In this document: positions 22,325-34,949 of the stretch, one piece after another
Layout of the letters: each line of letters opens with the position of its first letter
Numbering within the stretch: the first letter of the stretch is position 1
Origin: Eutypella sp. D-1
Taxonomy: Eukaryota; Ascomycota; Sordariomycetes; Xylariales; Diatrypaceae
DNA: 64,000 bases
Reading direction: 5' to 3'
NCBI GenBank assembly: GCA_023313575.1
Contig: JAJTTP010000006.1
Span: forward strand, 248,001-312,000
Program-made: the position numbers and the translations under genes
The notes under the pieces: model-generated
Database searches by the model: none
Told to the model about the DNA's origin: nothing
What the model saw: the letters and a program-made list of their open reading frames with translations, nothing else

Positions 22325-23837
22325 AAGGGGCGGGAATTATGTTTGCTCCCTTTATGGATGCGGCAGAGTAAGGGTATGTCTGATGGAATGCATACCCATC
22401 ATGGTTCCGTATGAGAGCAGCAAGCAGCAGTTAGTATGTGCCTGTCCAAGAACGAAAATGTTCAAGTTTCGTAGCTCCGAGCGCGAAATCCGAAGCCGAT
22501 TACATTATCTAGAGATACGTAGGGCTGGTAGGCGGGATGAGTCCCTAATTAAAATTATTTTAGTGATGTAATGTGTACGATAGCGCCTTGACCAAGCTTG
22601 ACATAACCCCTGTTACCCCTGCAACCACCACCACCAACTAGACCCATCCTAGCGGTATCATTCCCCTGAATACTCCGGTCTCAACATACTACTATATTTC
22701 AAATTCGACATAATTGTCCCTTATTTATCTTGAAGGGTATACATGTACCGGTTGAGACCGGTTGAGACTCTCCTCGACGTCCTCCCATCATATCATACCT
22801 ATGTATATAATTAAACCCCGTCGAGTCACAACTTGATGCATGTTCGTAGATACCTGCCTGCCTGTACATACCTATCCACCCATGGACATGTGTATCTGTA
22901 GCGAGCCTTATGAGATCTAAACGGGCCAATTAGATCAAAGGTAAACCTAGAAAAGTCTCATTGGTACCTGATCGGATGAACGTCTCCAGGGCTTCTAGCG
23001 TAAGAACTGCGTCGTACCCGACATCCCGCTCGCCCCGAAAACAAAGAGCCCAAGACTTCCTCGCTACGTACTGTCGGCCTAGGCAGGTACATAGTGTGTA
23101 ATAATTCCTTCTTATTGGTCCAGATCGCGCAGATGGTCAGGGTACCATCCAGGCTTTCCAGGGATTCTTCCAGAGCGCTCTAACTTTTGGTAGGCTCAGT
23201 GGACAACAACACAGCATCTGCCACCAAAGCAAAGAAAAAAAAAAGGGCACATCCTCCCGTGACCCTTACCTTACACAACTTTCTTAGGCTTTGCTGGGCA
23301 GCTGAGATATGGGGAATGACAGTGATCACTTCCCACGTGGCACACTGCGAGACCTCTCACCTCGAGGATTATGTCAAAAACATCACATCGCGCCTTCGAA
23401 TTCCGGGGCTAGGGAAGAATGAGGGAGAGACCGACCGCCTCGGTTTTGATTTTGATTTTTTTTTATTCTTGGAAAAACCGCTTAGAAATGCTATCGCTTG
23501 AAGCTAGCAACGTCCTTTACCGCCTAGTTATAAGTAAATCAAAAATACAAGAAATCGTTTTTTTGATCAACCATACAGGATCTGGAAACACCAAACCACG
23601 ACCACTGTGAACACACCCCTTTTGAATATACTGATAGATTGTATATTAGTATTTTAGCTTCTGCCAAATAAGCGTACACTGATACACTGTGACTGATACC
23701 ATTGCCGGCCACTTGGGCATCCATTATTTACTGCGGGTTAACGAGAAGCAAGGAGGAGAGAGAGAGATAGCTAGCTAGCTCTAGTTACTACACACGCTCA
23801 CACTACTGGCCAATAACTAAATCTCGCGCCAAGCCCT
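22325..23837. promoter_or_regulatory. Divergent region between AIM32 and the acid-amidase gene
   Basis: 1.5 kb without a gene, holding both promoters. It contains AGCTAGCTAGCT and GAGA-type repeats (23755-23780) about 60-80 bases before the amidase ATG. Short ORFs up to 151 codons have no recognisable content. Confidence 0.55.
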
Positions 23838-25396
23838 ATGGCTTCCTCCTCGTGCTCTATCCCGGGCATCACGAGCAGCAGCAGCAGCAGCATCCCGAGC
23901 TACACCATCGATCTAGCCCAGCCTCCGCGGCAGCGCTATGCGAGGCTGGCGCGGGACTACGCCGAGCGCATGCGCTCGCTGCAGTACCTGTTCGACGAGA
24001 TCCTGCACGCCCTCTTCCCCGCCATGCTTCTCCGTAAGTCTGTGAGGTTCATGGCCCGGATGACCCTGCACCGCCTCCACGACGACGAGGAGACCCAGGA
24101 GATTAAGGGTATCTCCCGCGCCACCGGCGTCCCCCTCTACCTCATGGTCGTCTTCAACACCGTCCTCGACTACCTGCTCGGCTGCACCTCCGGCGCCGTC
24201 CGCGTTAGACCCACTACCGCCGAGGGCGGGGGCGGAAAGGTGGCCGGCCCCGTCCGCATGATGCACTTCCGCACTTTGGACTGGGGCATGGACAAGTTGA
24301 GGGATCTGCTAGTCGTGCTGGAGTACGTCGACTCGTCGTCACCGGACCCGCGGCGCGTCATAGCACGCTCCATCACCTATGCCGGCTTCGTCGGGACACT
24401 TACCGCCGTAAGGTAGGCCAAAAGGAACCCTAGACTCCAACCTCGGAGCCAACCAAGGAAGTCGGGGAAATGAACTAATAATCTGTCTGCAGGGAAAACA
24501 TGTCGCTATCGATGAACTTCCGGGCCAACCACACGTGCTCCGCTTACGCGCTGAGATACCACAAAATCATGGTGCTTATGGGCCGACGGCGATCCATCGC
24601 CTCCGTCTTCCGGGCCTTCATCCTGGGCAAGCCACTCCGTAAGACGAAATCAGCTGGCTCGAGATCGGGGAGCTCGCGATCAGGTTCGCGATCAGCGTCA
24701 GGGGGCTCGGGGTCGAGGTCGGGGTCGGGGTCTGGGTCGCCGGAGGCCCCACCACAACCCCCGAGCCTTGAGGACCGGGCGCGCGAGCTGGCTGCGCTGC
24801 GCTTCGCGCCCTGCTACGTGATCCTCTGCGACGGCGACCGGGTCGCGGCCGTGGAGAAGGATCTCGCGCGCGGTAGCGTCCGCACGCACCGGGACTTCCT
24901 GGTCCAGACAAACCACGACGTCCACGAGGAGGCGCCGTCGTCGGACCCGGACGCCTCCGTCGCCGCCACGCAGGCCCCTGCGGCCGCTGCTACCCCGACC
25001 GCTAAGGTTAAGAGCTCCAACGCGAAGAAGGGCGCCGCCGCCCTCGGTTTCCAGGAGTGGCTCAAGGACTCGACCAACCGACGGGATAACATGCTGAATA
25101 AGTGGAGGGACCACATGCTGAATCAAACTCCCGCCCCTACCTCCGCCTCCGCCTCCGCCTCCGCCTCCGTCACCACATCCTTAGCCACTGCTGAAGGGAG
25201 AAGCTCGCGCGCGAGTGTGAATGCCGGCAGTCGGGGGGAGGGTCAGGGTCAGGGTCCTCCCCCTAGCATCGTGTATTCGACGCTCAAGAGCTGGATCGAC
25301 ACCGGCCCCATAACCAACGACTGCACGCACTTCTCGTGCATCCTGGATCCGAAAATGGGAGAGATCCGCTGGATAAGGGGCCTAGATCCGCCTTAA
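23838..25396 (+). CDS. Acid ceramidase / N-acylethanolamine acid amidase-like hydrolase
   Basis: Ntn-type amidase resembling acid ceramidase and NAAA, enzymes that cut amide-linked fatty acids. Two exons (23838-24412 and 24493-25396) join across an 80-nt intron to 492 residues. The alpha part has ETQEIKGISRATGVPL. The likely catalytic nucleophile is Cys116 in LLGCTSGAV, aligned with the CTS of human acid ceramidase. MMHFRTLDWGMD, ITYAGFVGTLTAVRENMSLSMN, DFLVQTNHDVHEE and VYSTLKSWIDTGPITNDCTH match further family blocks. The protein has no evident signal peptide: it begins with a Ser-rich segment. Low-complexity Ser/Arg/Gly and Ser/Ala inserts, coded by near-perfect repeats (for example 24655-24740 and 25138-25168), split the catalytic domain. 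Activity is probable from the nucleophile but unproven. Confidence 0.85.
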
Positions 25397-27211
25397 GAAA
25401 GGGAAACGGGGAGGGAAGAGAACGACGAGAACGACAATCGCGCGGGGTTGCGGAGCGGAAGCAAGCAAGCGGGATAATAGGAGACACAACAATTAAACAC
25501 TGCGCGGGCTCTCGTTCTATTCATTACAGGTACATAGAAAGGATTCGGGGTAGGCATACGTACGGTAGCGTCATGTTTGGGGTTTACTCATCTTTTTTTT
25601 TCTTGGCTTTCTTAGCACAGCATATATATATATATATATTTATTTAGCGATAGCAAGCTGTTTATACATCGTACTTGCTCATTTTACCGAAGCGTAGCCT
25701 ATTTTAAAACGCTTGCTTGCATGTTGTATGTGACGTTGCCCACCCAGTCTTTCAAATATATCACGCCAAGAACGCTGCCACTAGCGGTAAGATCAGCGGA
25801 CCATCAAAACTCCCTCCATCTGTACATGTTTTTAAGATCCCGGCGATGATGATAGAGCAATAGGTCATTTCGTGTGGTTTTCCCGTGGGGCGAAACAGGG
25901 TACGGCGATAAATGCAGTGGCATTCTCCTCATGTTGTGATCAAAATAAACCACGATGGGCTGTACATGGCTGGGCGGCTTCCAAGGCTTCGCGATGCAAT
26001 TTCCGGCACATAAAGAGAAGAAAAAAAAAAAAAGAAAGGAAGCAATTTGCATGCACCTGAATTAATTGTTCTTTTCCACCCCTTTCCGAAAGAGGCATTG
26101 ACGGACCCGTTATCTTATGTTTGCAATATTTTTGAGGATTATCGCCTTGTTAACCCGGAGAGATATTGAGGATCAAATCCTACAGTGAGACAGGCCATGC
26201 ATGCATTCAAACAGCGCCGTGGCCATAAAATCAGTACTCTACTCCATAGCTGATCTTGAATGATCAGCATGAGGAACTTCGACGGAGGCAATCGTCTAGA
26301 CGGGCCTTGCTAACTCTGTATAGGCGGGCTGGGCGGATTACTAGGATGCGTGGACGACGCTGCATAGGCGATGCGACGCAATCCAAGGGCTTTCAATCTA
26401 CGTTTAGTTGGCTAACAACATGCCGTAGAGCTAGACCGCGAGAGTACACGGCGGACGGCGCGTCCATACTTGCAAGACACACCCGTCCAAGCCACCTGGT
26501 AGCAGAATAGAATGAACATATATGTTAATATATAGGCACTCATACGCGGAGTATCATGAATATTAAAACCTTCCCAAGTTTATTCTACAGCTACAGCTGA
26601 TTCTTGGGCTGAGACTGCTCCATCGTGATTCACATTGTATATAGCGTGTTGACCAACAGCGCTTTATGTGTCTAGCTTACGAGAATTTGTTAGGCTAAGA
26701 ATAGACCACCTTAAAAGTAGCCGACCTGCTTGCGCCTCCCTCTTGGGCATCATTGCTGCGTCTCGCGGAATGCCATAAGTTTGGAAACCATCGCTCGGCC
26801 TCTTTAATCTTAAAACTGGACGGTATTCCGTGTCGGTGATCCCAAGCCTGGGAAGCGGGCGGTCAGCGGGCTAACGAGCGCGAAAGTGAAGGAGGGGGAG
26901 GTGGGTGTAAGCTGCATGTCGCCACGGGTTCTACGTAGTTTACCACCTACGTGTGTAGGATGCAGGAGATAATGAAATGTACATTTTTAACAAGTTCGAT
27001 TATAATGTAGCATTATACACCTACTTGGCGATGTTGAGCGGATTTACCTGATATATTACCGTCGTATTCAACAGCTCTTGTCTATAATTTCCATAGTAGA
27101 ACCGAGCGTCACCTGTTACGTCTCGGGCGCTTGCCGCTCTTTTAGCTCGCCTATAACCCGCCTTCCATTTCCTTGCAACTTCTTCATTTTATTTTCATTT
27201 ATCCTGAAATC
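25397..27211. other. Intergenic region before the subtilase gene
   Basis: 1.8 kb with no supported gene. It has a TA microsatellite (about 25620-25640), an A-rich run near 26018 and generally AT-rich sequence. ORFs of 60-100 codons on both strands look random. Confidence 0.6.
25620..25640. repeat. (TA)n microsatellite
   Basis: About ten TA units in the 3' region of the amidase gene. Confidence 0.85.
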
Positions 27212-28564
27212 ATGGTCGGGCTCAAGTATGTTGTGATACTCCTGGCAGCGGCCCTCATGCCGGCGGCCTCCACTACGATTCTCGCGGACGATGGTGACGA
27301 CACCCCCGGCGATTACATTGTGACGCTAAAGCGCGACCTGAGCGAAGATGACGTCTCCGAGCACATGAGATACACGCGCGCTGTGCAGAGGCGGAATCTC
27401 GCCCGGCGAGGAGACACAGTCCGCGCATGGAACCAGGGCTCCCCGCAAGAGATCAAAGCCGGCGGCCACAAGAGCTACGCGGGGATGTTCGACCGGAGGA
27501 CCATACAGGAGATTCGGAGCCATAGCGCCGTCGCCCACGTGGAGGAGAACAGCTTAGTCCACGCTTGGGAGGGTAAGAGTATCCAGCAGCCATTTGCCCC
27601 CTGGGGACTCGGCGCTATATCGTTTAACCTCTCCGTTGGGTTCAGTTTCCCTATTGAGAAGTTCGCGTATGACGAATCTGCGGGTAAGGACAGCTGGGCA
27701 TATGTTATTGATGGCCGTAAGTCTCAGGTTTCCTCCCTCTACTCAATCGAGTCAACCACTTTAAAATACTTAAGTCAAAGAATGGTCCCAAAACTTACAT
27801 TGCAATCAATTACAGTCATAAGAGTGTCTCATGAGGAGTTTGAGGGCCGGGCGACGCTAGGAGCTAGTTTCGTGAGCAATTATTCGGTGGAGGAATCGTC
27901 AGGCCACGGGACGCACGTGGCGGCGATTATTGGGGGCAAGACATATGGGGTGGCTAAAAAGATTAACATCATCGGAGTCACAATTCTGGACGCAAAGAAC
28001 GCAGGCAAAAAGTCTGATGTGCTACGCGCTCTGGAGTTTGTGCATGATGATGCGCGGAAGCATAAGCGGTCCGCACGAAGCGTGGTGAATATGTCGCTCG
28101 GCGACAAGGGCAACAGCCCCGCCCTGAACGACATCATCAAGGTTCTCACCGATGCGGGTGTAGTGGTCGTGATTGCTGCTGGAAATGAAGACTCCGACAC
28201 CAAGGAGTATACCCCTGCGAATGCCCCTGACGCCCTCACCGTTGGTGCCATCGCCGCCGATAACGCGCGCGCATGGTTCTCCAACTGGGGCGAGACCGTC
28301 AATATATTCGCGCCAGGCACTAATATCGTATCGGCGGGCTGGGCCGACGACAGGGCGGTGTCCGTTCGGTCTGGGTGTAGCATGGCGGCCCCGCATGTCG
28401 CCGGTGTTGCTGCCTACATCAGGGCTCTGGACAAGATCGACGATGCCAGAGAAGTCATCAAGAAGATCGAGGACATCGGCACTAAGGACAAGATCCGTGA
28501 CGCTAAGAACGGTCACAATATGATTGTTTCTAACGGCCAGCACGCGAAACTGAGATTAGACTGA
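27212..28564 (+). CDS. Secreted subtilisin-like serine protease (S8, proteinase K type) with divergent catalytic motifs
   Basis: Extracellular endopeptidase precursor. Two exons (27212-27716 and 27816-28564) join across a 99-nt intron to 417 residues. A signal peptide (MVGLKYVVILLAAALMPAAS) and an I9 inhibitor propeptide (GDYIVTLKRDLSEDDV ... AVAHVEENSLVHAWEG) precede the catalytic domain (APWGLGAIS). The His motif GHGTHVAAII, the oxyanion Asn in VVVVIAAGNED and the block SVVNMSLGDKG are normal. The Asp motif reads VIDGLIRVSHEEF after splicing, where the family has VIDTG. The Ser motif reads SGCSMAAPHVAG instead of SGTSMA. The triad residues themselves are present. The intron is a multiple of three and has no stop codon, so an unspliced product would stay in frame. 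The start is the first ATG; the upstream codon at 27173 is TTG. Confidence 0.9.
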   Translation: MVGLKYVVILLAAALMPAASTTILADDGDDTPGDYIVTLKRDLSEDDVSEHMRYTRAVQRRNLARRGDTVRAWNQGSPQEIKAGGHKSYAGMFDRRTIQEIRSHSAVAHVEENSLVHAWEGKSIQQPFAPWGLGAISFNLSVGFSFPIEKFAYDESAGKDSWAYVIDGRKSQVSSLYSIESTTLKYLSQRMVPKLTLQSITVIRVSHEEFEGRATLGASFVSNYSVEESSGHGTHVAAIIGGKTYGVAKKINIIGVTILDAKNAGKKSDVLRALEFVHDDARKHKRSARSVVNMSLGDKGNSPALNDIIKVLTDAGVVVVIAAGNEDSDTKEYTPANAPDALTVGAIAADNARAWFSNWGETVNIFAPGTNIVSAGWADDRAVSVRSGCSMAAPHVAGVAAYIRALDKIDDAREVIKKIEDIGTKDKIRDAKNGHNMIVSNGQHAKLRLD

Positions 28565-29095
28565 TGTTTTCCCGCCCTCTGCTCGGATTTGATATTTGAT
28601 GCATTTACATCGGAGTATAAGCTGATGCGTTCCTGGGATGGCTTTGGTGCATGCATAGGTGTTTGGGTGATGAGGACTCATGTTGATACCCACTCGTAAA
28701 AAGAATAGATCACGATGAAGACTTGGCTCTTGTGGGAAAACTTTAGTCGTTTAGTGCCTTTGCAACAATGCTGTGTGAAGGATTTTAGTAAATCGACGTA
28801 GGTAGTCCTCGAGTCGACGGGTTTATTGCGAAAACAACTAAATTTGACTACACCCCAATATCTTAGAAGACTTGGCTCATTGAGCCCCGCACGCCATCTC
28901 CGACTTTGTATGGTGGAAAATAATATCCATAATATTTCCCTTGATCGGGGGACATAATACCGTTAGCTCGCACAGCAGGTCTTCGTTGTAGCGCATAAGA
29001 CATCATATAAAATGACACCCCCAAACAAGAACAGCATCGGAGTACGGTGGGACGATTGGGGTTCTAGTCCTGATATAAGGGCCCCTGATAAAAGC
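28565..29095. other. Subtilase-GH95 spacer
   Basis: 0.5 kb between two same-strand secreted-enzyme genes, holding the protease 3' UTR and the fucosidase promoter. No other feature is seen. Confidence 0.6.
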
Positions 29096-31726
29096 ATGCG
29101 CGCCTCAGTCAGCTATCTAGCAATTCTTCGGTTCTGGACCGCGGCGGTCCAGGCCAGATCTCTCTGGTCCTCTATCCCGGCCGCCTTTGGGCCAAAGGAG
29201 AGTGATGACTGGATTATGAAAACGGCTTATCCTATCGGTAATGGGCGATTAGGAGGTACATATTCCATCATGCAATTGCTTATCTTGTTGGCAATGTCCT
29301 AATGATGCATTCTTGTTAGCTTTGCCATTCGGCGCACCTGGATCGGAAAAGATGATCTTAAACGTGGATTCTTTGTGGTCGGGTGGTCCTTTCGAAGCAG
29401 AGGTCAGCTCGTTGCGCACATTCTCATTATCCTTGTCACCATACTAAAGTAGCATGACAGAATTACACAGGAGGGAACCCCGAGAGCCCCAGGTACTCAG
29501 CATTGCCTGAAATTCGAGAGAATATATTTCGGAAGGGGACGGGCGGTGAGAAAGGTTCAGGAAAAACCTACTGCAAATGTGGTTGACTGACCTGCTGTGG
29601 CCCTTAGATACGACCGCATTGACAGGGCCAAACGAGAACTACGGCTCCTATCGAGTCCTCGGTAACGTAAGTGTTAGCGTAGGTGGAATCAAGACCTATA
29701 GTGACTACAAACGAAGTATGTCCTTAAAGACAGGCGTGCATACAACTACTTTCTATTCTGCTGGCAGGAGCTTCACAAATACTGTCTTCTGCTCTTATCC
29801 GGATCATGTCTGTGTCTACAGCATCTCGTCCAATGCCAGCTTACCACGCATCAGTATTGGTTTCGAAAACAATCTTGCAAGACAAGACACACTAAACACG
29901 ACATGCGGGAATGACTATATTCGCCTGAGTGGATATACACAGACCGGCCCTCCGCTCGGCATGAAGTACGAAGCAATTGCTAGAATCCAGTCTGGTGTCC
30001 AATCAACTTCTTGTTCGGATGGCATCTTGACCATCGATCCTTCCTCGCGCCAAAACTCGCTATTCGTTGTAATCAGTGCCGATACTAATTTTAGTCAGAA
30101 AAAAGGCAGCGTAGAGCATGGATACTCGTTCAAAGGGACTGATCCTAGCTCAGAGGTCGAGAGGATCACCACTGCTGCCGCATCTAAGACATACAAACAT
30201 CTTCTAATGGACCATGTTGATGATTATAGGTCGCTAGAAGGGGCCTTTGTGCTCAACCTCCCAGATACGGAGGACTCTGCCGTGACTGAGACTGCGACGC
30301 TTATTGCAGAATATTCATCCGAGGGGCCAGGGAACCCGTACTTGGAAGCGCTCCTCTTCGACTACTCCCGTCACTTGCTTATATCATCCTCCCGGGAAGA
30401 TTCACTACCCGCGAACCTTCAAGGTCGCTGGGCGGACGGGCTCAGCGCGGCCTGGAGCAGTGACTATCATACAAATATCAACATACAGATGAATTACTGG
30501 GGTGCCGACCAGACCGGGTTAGGCAAAACACAGGATGCTCTCTGGAACTACATGGAGTTGAACTGGGTCCCCCGAGGATCCGAGACCGCGAGGCTTCTCT
30601 ACAATGCCAGTGGCTGGGTCGTGCATAACGAAGTGAACATATTCGGACATACCGCAATGAAATCCGACCCCAGCTGGGCAAACTGTAAGTGAACAAGACG
30701 GCTTTCATCCTCGTAATACCTGCTGAGTATATATAAGATCCTGCTGCTCCGGCGTGGCTGATGCAGCACGTGTGGAATAACTTCGATTACACCCGAAACG
30801 ACACCTGGCTTGCGAACCAGGGGTACCCGCTCATCAAAGGTGTTGCCGAGTTTTGGCTATCGCAGCTACAAGATGATGCGTTCTCTAATGACGGCGCGCT
30901 AGTGGTGAATCCGTGTAATAGTCCCGAGCACGGCCCAACGACGTTCGGTTGTGCGCACTACCAACAGGAAATCCACCACGTCTTCGAGGCTGTACTTTCG
31001 AGCGCATCGATCGTGTCCGAAGCGGACGTGGATTTTCTCAATTTGGTCACTGAGAGTCTCGAGAGATTGGACAAGGGATTTCAGGTGACTGAGTGGGGTG
31101 GCGTTAAAGAGTGGAAGCTGCCAGACTCGTACGGGTACGATGTGAAGACGACACACCGGCACCTGTCGCATCTAACAGGCTGGTACCCAGGATACTCAAT
31201 GTCTTCATTCCAGCAAGGGTACGCAGATCCCGCCATTCAGTCAGCGGTCACTGAGACTCTCATATCACGCGGGGATGGTAACGCCGAAGATGCAAACTCC
31301 GGGTGGGCCAAGGTATGGCGGGCGGCTTGCTGGGCGCGCCTGAATGATACGGAGAGGGCGTACGACGCTCTTCGGTACGCCATCGACGTGAACTTCGCAG
31401 GCAATGGCCTTAGTATGTATTCTGGCACCGATGAGCCCTTCCAGATCGATGCGAATTTCGGCCTTGCCGGCGCCATCCTTAGCATGCTCGTTGTCGACCT
31501 GCCCCTTACCTATGCAGAGACTGATGCGGTCAGGACGGTGGTACTCGGCCCTGCTATCCCTAGGAGGTGGAAGGGGGGTAGTGTCGAAGGCATGAGGATT
31601 CGCGGGGGCGGGTCTGTGAACTTTAGTTGGGATGATGTAGGTGTAGTCACAGAGGCTACGTTAACGGATAGCCAGACCGTTGTCAGACTTATCAATGTCC
31701 AGGGCAACGTGTTGGTGGATGCTTGA
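29096..31726 (+). CDS. Glycoside hydrolase family 95 alpha-L-fucosidase, secreted
   Basis: Inverting 1,2-alpha-L-fucosidase type enzyme acting on fucosylated plant or host glycans outside the cell. Five exons (29096-29255, 29320-29402, 29461-29545, 29608-30684 and 30738-31726) join in frame to 797 residues, the usual size for GH95. Exon 1 starts with a signal peptide-like [20 protein letters not shown]. Exon joins restore [35 protein letters not shown] and [18 protein letters not shown]. Active-site residues by family knowledge are the paired Asn in [11 protein letters not shown], the acid Glu in [11 protein letters not shown] and the Asp in [13 protein letters not shown]; all are present. 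[13 protein letters not shown] is also typical. The ATG at 29096 is chosen because it begins the hydrophobic leader. It sits next to the protease gene, consistent with a small set of secreted degradative enzymes, though co-regulation is not shown. Confidence 0.94.
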
Positions 31727-34700
31727 CAATAAAACCTTAGCACTTCTTGAAGATTATGGCGTAGCAATCCGTCTGAGTGTCTAGCAATTAAGTCATGATC
31801 TTCTCGTGTTTGCAATGGATGGTTATTGATTATCGTTACTTTTCAGTGTCTTTGCCCAGATGACAATGCTCACTGCCTCTAGCAACCTAGGCCCTACCCC
31901 ACCCAAAATAGGGGGTCTCATATTGCCAAATTAGGCAACACGCTAGCATCACAGCTCATGTTCATTGGCTAACGCGAACTTATGCGTTATGCTTTCGAAG
32001 AAGGGCTATGGCAATGTACTTCGACACGCTGAGCTGCTGAAACAGAACCCTTGTGGTCTTCCTGTTCCGTCTCTGTTCTCCATGAAAATGGATCATATAG
32101 ATATAAAAAAAGTCAAGTCGTAGAAACAAGTCAGTGTCTAGTTCCGCAAATGCGGCATGTGGGGATAGCGCGACTTCTTCAGACCTAGATGAATGCGCAC
32201 GACAATGGTATTCACTACACTGCGTTCGGTTCCGTCCGCTGCCAGCTTAAAACTCTTGCTGTCACCAATGTAAAGGGTGCTGAATATCAACACTCCACAC
32301 TCTGTACCCCCAACGGCAACTGAAGCAAAGAATGGTTCCGAACCTAGTTTACGGGTATGGAGATTCACTATACACATATTATACGTTATGATGTGAAGGC
32401 GCGGACGGCCACTGTTCCGGCTAATAGTGGCGTTATGTTTAGCGTGAAGGACATAAAATAACAACTTGAAGAGAAGTTTTTGGATTTGCTTATCTGACAA
32501 AACTCCCATGCATAGCTAGACAAGGCAGGTGACTTACTAAAAAATGCAGCCAGTGTGTTTGACACTTCGAAGCTTCTGCTTGAGACTATCGCGCGTCACC
32601 TGAGTTGTGGTCTCAACCAGTTCTAATTTTGGGTTTAGGAACCCATCCACCTGGTCTATTAAGGAAGAAAGACCTGTCGACATCGACCTTCTCATAGTGG
32701 GTTGATACTGCCAGTATGACACATGGTAGTACGGGAGCCTAGGTTAATCCACGTGGAATACGCATTTGTGGCTTCTATGACAACTAAAGGTAGAGGGTTT
32801 CGTTGGTCTAGCCTTGGGCCTCAAGTGCGTTTGTCGTACCGCACGAAGTGGCGAACACGTATATAACCCAGGTCTATATGAAGAATTAAACAGCCATTAC
32901 GTCTTTCGGGGCCAGTGCAATCCATTTCCGTCAGACAATCGTTCGTTGATCACCTCATTAGGAACACTAAAGATAGGTCTGGCTTGTGCCTACATATCAT
33001 GGCGTCTGTCAGGCTGGTGAGGCGGCGCGTTTTCTGCAAATACCGGCACGGAGCTCGTATAACCATCCCTGTTGCGACCTCTAGTGTAACTGTCGGACTC
33101 TAGGTAGCTTTAGAAGTCCGAGCAGCCTCGAGATATAATGCCTGTTTGATGGAATGGCAGTGTACTTTTGGTAGCCTCCCCGTAAGCGGCCGCAACACAT
33201 AAATCTCCATGGCGTGTAGCGTAGAGCCTATGATACAGGGCGAAATAACCTTCCAATATATTATTATATATGCACCTGCAAGGTATTCGTCCCGAGCCCC
33301 CATTCATCATTTTACTACGTTTGATATTGATGATGTGTGACCATGTCGGATAGCCCGCCGACTGGGCGGGAGTTGGTGCATGTCTCAGTAGATGTGCGAC
33401 CGCCACCGTGGCGCGTCTTCTAGAAAGCTCGCAGAAGCATCTCCAGGATAGAAACTTATGACGACGTGTAAACCTACTTAACTCAAAGTATCTAAGATCA
33501 TACCACCATTCATCTTACTAGGAAAGGGGGCGGCCCGGATACATCAGTGAGATACGACGCCTCAAAAGATACAGCTCTATTAAGAGAAATGCGTGTGACA
33601 CTTTACTGACTGCTACATGCAAGAGGACGGATTCTAAGTGAAGCAAGACATAACGTATTTGTAACCGTCGTACAGTCACGTAGATATTTCTCCTTGTTCC
33701 CTGTGCTTCATGGCTAGAATGCTTTTCCCGACTCTTATCTGTAACCGATTTTTGGAGATGTGAAGATCAAGACTACTCCCATTCTGACAGAAGCAGTAGC
33801 CGCATGAGTATCTTCCTGGCCGACCTGAAGCTTTCAGCTTATCTATGTCTGTGTGGCCCCTCTGGTTCTTGGGCCCGGTGCTATCTACTTCCGTGTTTAC
33901 GTTTGAGGGGATTGGGGGTGGGTGGCTCTCTGAACATAGCTAAATGCGCCTTGGAAGGACTCTGTAGTTCTTGAAATCACGCGATGTCTCAAGATTGTCT
34001 TAAGAATACTGTCTTTTTGATAATACCATACCCTGACATCTTGTCATGCGATAACCGTCACCACGTGTATGTCAGCCCCTGCAAAATAAGGAGGAGTGAA
34101 GGTCTGACAACGGCTGTGAACTATTGGGGATACCTACAAGCCCTACGATGTATACCACCAAAGGCCCATCACTGCTGATGCTTCCATGTTTACACCATCC
34201 AATATAGGCACCGAAACTGCTTTTGTTACTTCTAGAATCAGATCATCAGCGCGAAGATGGATTCTCTATCAGGGGCTTTGATATCGACCTAGGGCTGACA
34301 TGAAGCGATGTGTCGTGACAGACAGTTACGACGACGAGTAAGTCCTAAGATATAAAGGACCGGTGGCCGAGTTCCTTCCGTAATTTCAGATGAAGACGCA
34401 TTAGCCAAGGCTAACTCATCTATCTTCGCTTCCTTTAGAACTACTTCGATACAATCATACCCAAGAACAAACTCGACTTAAATCACGGCATACCATCGTG
34501 GTCGACCTCAACATCAACCTTGCTGTATCTTGATCATCCGGAAGCACTTCCTGGATTGATCCATTGTTCGCAGGGGTGTCGTATCGTATACGCTGTTGGA
34601 TGATCGTCAAAATCGGAGACACTAGAGTGTACCTTGCAAACAGCTTTATCCAACGTCAAGACGTCAACACCCACTTGTTGGCATTGGAAATAAACAAGCT

Positions 34701-34949
34701 TTCCAGAAGCCCACGCTGTTATCAATTAGCGCCGAAGAGAGGTCAATCGCACATATAGAATAAGCGCCGCGCATCGCATAGCTGGCCACCAGGGCAACGA
34801 AACGTGTTTATCATTCACGGGATCGATTCCCTTCCTCCACGAAGCTTCCGACGGCCACATACTGAAACACCTGCCAAAGCTGGCATCGCTCCCCTTTCCT
34901 CCAGAGTGTCCTTAACGCCAATAAGAAGAGGTCGGATCGGATAGTAGGC
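31727..34949. other. Gene-poor interval
   Basis: 3.2 kb without a convincing gene. Two adjoining minus-strand ORFs (32722-32537, 61 codons, and 32509-32138, 123 codons) have moderately protein-like sequence. I could not join them by a normal intron nor recognise them. The remainder is AT-rich with frequent stops on all frames. Confidence 0.55.

Noticed and set aside
32138..32722. Two adjacent minus-strand ORFs that look partly protein-like
   Set aside because: No family resemblance, and the only nearby intron that could join them (22-44 nt) is too short or creates a stop.
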